A stretch of 32,411 nucleotides of DNA from a virus. This document shows positions 29,870 to 32,411 of this stretch, in pieces. Made by a program: the position numbers and the translations under genes. The stretch's first letter is position 1, and every line of letters starts with the position of its first letter. Location: the IMG/VR virus record IMGVR_UViG_3300030110_000183, positions 1 through 32,411 of that record. One strand, written 5' to 3'. The notes beneath the pieces were generated by a model. The model searched no databases, was not told the DNA's origin, and saw nothing but the letters and a program-made list of their open reading frames with translations.

Positions 29870-29914
29870 GTAAATAAATAGGTATTAATTAACCCACGAC
29901 AAAAGGAGAAAACT

Positions 29915-30094
29915 ATGAGTCAAAAAAATATATATGAATCCTTCGATAAAATCTTTGCTCCAAATGATGCACAAATATTTAGAGAAGTAATCAGACAAGA
30001 AGTAAGAGAAGCTCTTGCTGATATTCTTGTAAATAAAGAAGAAGAAAAAAAATGGAGAGATTACTACAAAGCTCAGAGAGGACATAGTTCGTAG
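29915..30094 (+). CDS. Hypothetical charged protein, last early gene, 59 aa
   Basis: Reads MSQKNIYESFDKIFAPNDAQ, then a helical Glu/Arg/Lys region ending YYKAQRGHSS. AAAAGGAGAAAAC precedes the ATG. It is probably one long helix. It is the last plus-strand gene and ends 10 bases before the stop of the convergent late unit. Confidence 0.65.
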   Translation: MSQKNIYESFDKIFAPNDAQIFREVIRQEVREALADILVNKEEEKKWRDYYKAQRGHSS

Positions 30095-30111
30095 ATAGTA
30101 TCGACTATTTA
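30092..30111. terminator. Weak hairpin between convergent units
   Basis: TAGATAGT-ATCG-ACTATTTA forms 8 pairs with one G-U on the plus strand. It includes both convergent stop codons. A short T run (CTTTTG) follows 4 bases on; on the minus strand one pair is lost. At best a weak terminator; converging transcription may do the rest. Confidence 0.35.
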
Positions 30112-30314
30112 AAACTTTTGTCCTCTGACAGCCCTCTCTTAATCCACTTTAATAGGTTATCAGAGACATCATCAGATGGGTCGTCTGGTAGTCTTAGCCA
30201 AAGAGCAAGAAGATAATCCTCATCAGGAATATCCTCGAACTCATCAGGCTCAAACTCAAACTCAAGTTGCCAGTTGGAAATGAGGTCCATCAATGAAGGG
30301 TCTTCTGCCTTCAC
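30105..30314 (-). CDS. Small acidic protein after the endolysin, up to 69 aa
   Basis: Strongly acidic: FEFEPDEFEDIPDEDYLLAL, then LRLPDDPSDDVSDNLLKWIK. The end of the endolysin gene overlaps its start. GTG at 30314 gives 69 residues; an ATG at 30290 gives 61; neither has a clear ribosome-binding site. Last gene of the late unit. Function unknown. Confidence 0.55.
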   Translation of the reverse strand: MKAEDPSLMDLISNWQLEFEFEPDEFEDIPDEDYLLALWLRLPDDPSDDVSDNLLKWIKRGLSEDKSFK

Positions 30315-30729
30315 CCCTACGCAAATCTATATATTCATTCATTAGATTTTCTGCTGTATCTGGTGAGACAGTAAGCATCTTGTGCCATGCCGCACCCCAA
30401 ATTAATTCTATGCCAACTTCTTTGGCTGCCTTTCTCATGGCATCAGCTATGTTGTCATAGTCTACAATATCCCAAGATGGTTCACCATTATCATAAGCCA
30501 TTAGATCTACTGCGTGTGCATAGCCATCATCTTGAATAAGATGTTTACTCTTCATGGTCTGTGATTTTCCAGATTTATACAAGCGCTCTTGAGTAGCTAG
30601 ATCCCTGACACCAAAGATAACTCCAAAGTCTACATCAGTATACTCAATAGCTTTCTTAACAGTCTCAACAAGTTTAGGATGGACTCCAACCAATCGCTGA
30701 AAGGATCTTTGTGATAATTTAAATGCCAT
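30262..30729 (-). CDS. M15-family endolysin (L-Ala-D-Glu / D-Ala-D-Ala type peptidase)
   Basis: 155 residues from MAFKLSQRSFQRLVGVHPKL; TAGGAGTAAGAAC before this ATG decides the start over one 81 bases upstream. SKHLIQDDGYAHAVDLMAY supplies His63 and Asp75, and FIDGPHFQL supplies His150, the three expected zinc ligands; VIFGVRDLATQERLYKSG is the usual N-terminal block. It cuts peptidoglycan cross-bridges at lysis. There is no signal peptide, so a holin is needed. The spacing between the first His and the Asp is longer than usual. Confidence 0.9.
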   Translation of the reverse strand: MAFKLSQRSFQRLVGVHPKLVETVKKAIEYTDVDFGVIFGVRDLATQERLYKSGKSQTMKSKHLIQDDGYAHAVDLMAYDNGEPSWDIVDYDNIADAMRKAAKEVGIELIWGAAWHKMLTVSPDTAENLMNEYIDLRRGEGRRPFIDGPHFQLAT

Positions 30730-30799
30730 GTTCTTACTCCTAAAGTTTCTAATTTCCCAATCCCTGTGTAAAGATCTGTTTGCAACCTGTTTATCCCAG

Positions 30800-31165
30800 C
30801 TACTTACCATTCTTTCTTAGCCCAAAGAATTTGGTCGCTGAACGTATGCCAAAGCTGGCAGCCACTATACAGCCTAAAGTTACTTGATACCACTCAGGCA
30901 TAGTTTCTAAGGCGCTGAAGCCCTGTTCTACTATATTCCTACCCCACTCCCCTAGAAAACAGAGGATAAGAGGAATACTAAAAAGCAAAACCAAATATTC
31001 ATCCTTCCAGGAGGAGGCTGAGTTCTTCATAGCTTCTAAATCCCAGTCGATATCACCAGTTAATTGTTTCTTTTTTATCTCAAGGTTTATTTTCTGTGAC
31101 TCAGCTTTGGATTCCATCCAAGTGTTAGCCATACCACCTACTAATTGTAGTGCTTTAAGTATCAT
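30800..31165 (-). CDS. Membrane protein, GTA-type 3TM-holin-like, 121 aa
   Basis: An amphipathic, charged N-terminus (to about residue 55, ending SSWKDEY), then two hydrophobic segments: YLVLLFSIPLILCFLG (about 57-72) and VTLGCIVAASFGIRSATKFF (about 95-114). The block 'WKDEY..LL.SIP', 'F..L...P.WY' resembles the three-transmembrane GTA holin family. It sits just before the endolysin, which supports a holin role. AAAGGA lies before the ATG; overlaps the previous gene by 11 bases. Confidence 0.7.
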   Translation of the reverse strand: MILKALQLVGGMANTWMESKAESQKINLEIKKKQLTGDIDWDLEAMKNSASSWKDEYLVLLFSIPLILCFLGEWGRNIVEQGFSALETMPEWYQVTLGCIVAASFGIRSATKFFGLRKNGK

Positions 31166-31361
31166 TACTTGTTTCCTTTCCTAACCAGATAGCAAAAGCA
31201 CCAGTCATAGCACCAGTAACAACGGACACCAAGCCAGCCTGTTGAGTTGTCAGGTCAGGCTGACTCAATGCCCACTCAATGCACCTAATGTAAACAACAG
31301 TCATAGCTAGCATCATCAGGCGTGGGAGGATTTTCCATCTGTCTAGCATATCAGGTGTCAT
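31155..31361 (-). CDS. Small membrane protein, holin-like, 68 aa
   Basis: Starts MTPDMLDRWKILPRLMMLAM; the ATG shares a base with the upstream stop (TGATG). Two transmembrane stretches: PRLMMLAMTVVYIRCIEWAL (about 13-32) and GLVSVVTGAMTGAFAIWLG (about 43-61). Proteins with 'KWK..PRLMMLA ... TGAMTG.F..W.G' are common beside lysis genes of marine phages. A pinholin or antiholin role is possible; a second candidate lies next door. Confidence 0.7.
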   Translation of the reverse strand: MTPDMLDRWKILPRLMMLAMTVVYIRCIEWALSQPDLTTQQAGLVSVVTGAMTGAFAIWLGKETSNDT

Positions 31362-31858
31362 CAACCCCAGTTCCCTTTATCATATTGCTGTAAAGAATAT
31401 ATAAATCCTACAAGAATTACAAGACCAATCCCAACAACAGTAGTAACAGCAACCCACATTATAATCTTATCTCTAAGTATTTTTCTATCGTATACTTCTT
31501 TCTGTCTACGTTTACGAATCTCACCTTCCATCTTGAGTAGCTCAGTCCATGCGTGTGTACCATGAGTAAACTTAATAAACTGTTGTAGTTCGTATCTCTG
31601 TTCTTCTAGTTGTTTCTTTGCAGAGAAAGCCTCCAAAGCTTCTTGTTCAATGCTTCCTCGTTTAACTAACTTCTGTAGGAGAGTGGGATTCTTAGCTTGT
31701 TTGGCTGCGTTCTCAATATCAGAGGCAGCAGTCATCCATTTAGACAAGTCACCAGTCATACTCTGGATATCTTTACCGATTTGAAAGGCTCTTTTTATTC
31801 CATTGAAGGCTGTGTTTGCAGCAGCAATCGTAGCAGTTATGGAAATAGGGTCGAACAT
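31361..31858 (-). CDS. MFDPIS-type phage protein with C-terminal membrane segment, 165 aa
   Basis: MFDPISITATIAAANTAFNG, then KRAFQIGKDIQSMTGDLSKW and a long coiled coil (about 60-130). One transmembrane stretch at about 135-157 (MWVAVTTVVGIGLVILVGFIY). A widespread cyanophage and marine phage family with this layout exists, of unknown function; I recognise the family only by its opening and the 'F.....G..AW.ELLKME.EIR..RQ' block. The site before lysis genes suits a spanin-like or membrane-linked role, unproven. The ribosome-binding site is weak. Confidence 0.75.
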   Translation of the reverse strand: MFDPISITATIAAANTAFNGIKRAFQIGKDIQSMTGDLSKWMTAASDIENAAKQAKNPTLLQKLVKRGSIEQEALEAFSAKKQLEEQRYELQQFIKFTHGTHAWTELLKMEGEIRKRRQKEVYDRKILRDKIIMWVAVTTVVGIGLVILVGFIYSLQQYDKGNWG

Positions 31859-31874
31859 TTAACCGAACAAATCA

Positions 31875-32036
31875 TTAGTAAACTTTTAGTAAAACATTAA
31901 TAAGCAAACCTATCACAGCAGAAATTCCACCAAGACCAACAAGTTCAATTCTCTTTAAGCGAAAGAAAATCTCCTTATACTGAATGTGATTCTCAGTTTC
32001 TAGTTTAACCACTCTTGTTTCTAATGCTTTGGTCAT
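31875..32036 (-). CDS. XhlA/haemolysin-like small membrane protein, 53 aa
   Basis: MTKALETRVVKLETENHIQY forms a short coiled coil, then LVGLGGISAVIGLLINVLL forms one transmembrane helix. This is the layout of XhlA-type phage lysis accessories (N-terminal coiled coil, single C-terminal span). It follows the tail chaperone with a 6-base gap. Function is inferred from layout. Confidence 0.68.
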   Translation of the reverse strand: MTKALETRVVKLETENHIQYKEIFFRLKRIELVGLGGISAVIGLLINVLLKVY

Positions 32037-32042
32037 AGCTTA

Positions 32043-32267
32043 CTAACTCGGTTTTGTTGGAAAGGTTACACTCGACATATCAAGTAACAATTTTGTATCA
32101 TCTAATTTTGGATTAGCAGTTTTAGGTAAATCTCTTAATGCTTGCCTATATGTTTTCCACTCATCTTTTTTACTATTTGATAAAGGACTATCAGACCCTT
32201 GTGTCCAATCACTTTGATTTAATAAGGCGTCTCTTTGTATTCTTAATAATATCTCTTCTTTTGTCAT
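32043..32267 (-). CDS. Phage tail assembly chaperone-like protein, 74 aa
   Basis: RDALLNQSDWTQGSDSPLSN, then KKDEWKTYRQALRDLPK and VTFPTKPS form the conserved pattern of small tail assembly chaperones ('LL..SDWTQ..DSPL ...W..YRQALRD.P ... V..P..P'). It helps fibre or tip assembly. It directly follows the C1q-like gene (4-base gap), which suits a fibre-tip chaperone. AGGATAAC precedes the ATG. Confidence 0.88.
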   Translation of the reverse strand: MTKEEILLRIQRDALLNQSDWTQGSDSPLSNSKKDEWKTYRQALRDLPKTANPKLDDTKLLLDMSSVTFPTKPS

Positions 32268-32271
32268 TTTG

Positions 32272-32409
32272 TTATCCTATTAAAAACCCAGCAAAAATTT
32301 GATAATTCTTAGCAGTATAGTTTGTACGCCCTGTTCCATTTCCAGCATCACCGACCCTTACATAAGGCTGAAGTGTGTCATTTGCCGTATACTGTCTTAT
32401 TATAGTAGC
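32272..32409 (-). CDS. C1q-like fibre/tip protein, C-terminal part (split by window ends)
   Basis: Open from the window edge to TAA at 32274-32272. It encodes TIIRQYTANDTLQPYVRVGD followed by residues ending YQIFAGFLIG, a C1q C-terminal strand pattern. It continues the protein beginning at 402 on the minus strand if positions 32407-32411 are treated as a repeat of 1-5. Without that overlap the joined frame would stop after three codons. Confidence 0.82.
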   Translation of the reverse strand, partial: ATIIRQYTANDTLQPYVRVGDAGNGTGRTNYTAKNYQIFAGFLIG

Positions 32410-32411
32410 TG

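Noticed and set aside
30730-30810. Longer start for the M15 endolysin
   Set aside because: The extra 27 residues do not resemble the family and the ATG at 30729 has a strong ribosome-binding site.

Overview
The window looks like one essentially complete genome of a small, AT-rich, podovirus-type (T7-like morphology) tailed phage, most like uncultured marine phages and the pelagiphage HTVC010P-type group. Evidence: a full T7-style head and tail set (portal, scaffold, capsid, tail tube A and B, three internal virion proteins, a fibre with a T7 gp17-like N-terminus), small basic proteins typical of marine phages (DUF5872- and DUF6321-like), low GC and very compact gene packing. No integrase, RNA polymerase, DNA polymerase, primase or helicase is visible. 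The host cannot be read from the sequence; a low-GC marine alphaproteobacterium is an inference from gene resemblance.

Layout. The minus strand from 21946 down to 1, continuing from 32411 down to 30105, is one late unit: small terminase, a run of tiny basic proteins, large terminase, portal, Bbp19-like protein, scaffold, gp13-like GNAT-fold protein, capsid, small capsid-adjacent protein, tail tubes A and B, internal virion proteins, a six-gene fibre and tip cluster, a tail assembly chaperone, small membrane proteins, an M15 endolysin and a small acidic protein. The plus strand from 22656 to 30094 is the early unit: unknown small proteins, three HTH proteins, a PDDEXK nuclease, a replication-associated protein, and a recombination set (YqaJ/lambda-exonuclease-like nuclease, Rad52-like annealing protein, SSB-like protein with a DDIPF tail). 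The units diverge from a 709-bp gene-free region (21947-22655) and converge with only 10 bp between stop codons near 30100.

The two window ends share AGCTG. Joining them on that 5-bp overlap makes a split C1q-like fibre gene whole and in frame, so the sequence is probably a circular (or circularly permuted) map of about 32,406 bp.

The most unusual content is non-coding. The divergent region is clearly GC-richer than the genes around it and holds several perfect 6-8 bp nested stems plus a 15-bp wobble-containing hairpin just before the first early ribosome-binding site; it is a candidate large structured RNA. A second structured intergenic block (24032-24130) is followed by a good sigma70 promoter. 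In the late unit, a perfect 8-bp GAAA-capped hairpin sits exactly between the Shine-Dalgarno and the start codon of tail tube A; folding would restore normal spacing. Early genes repeatedly carry an identical 10-mer, AGGAGAAAGC, just before their start codons.
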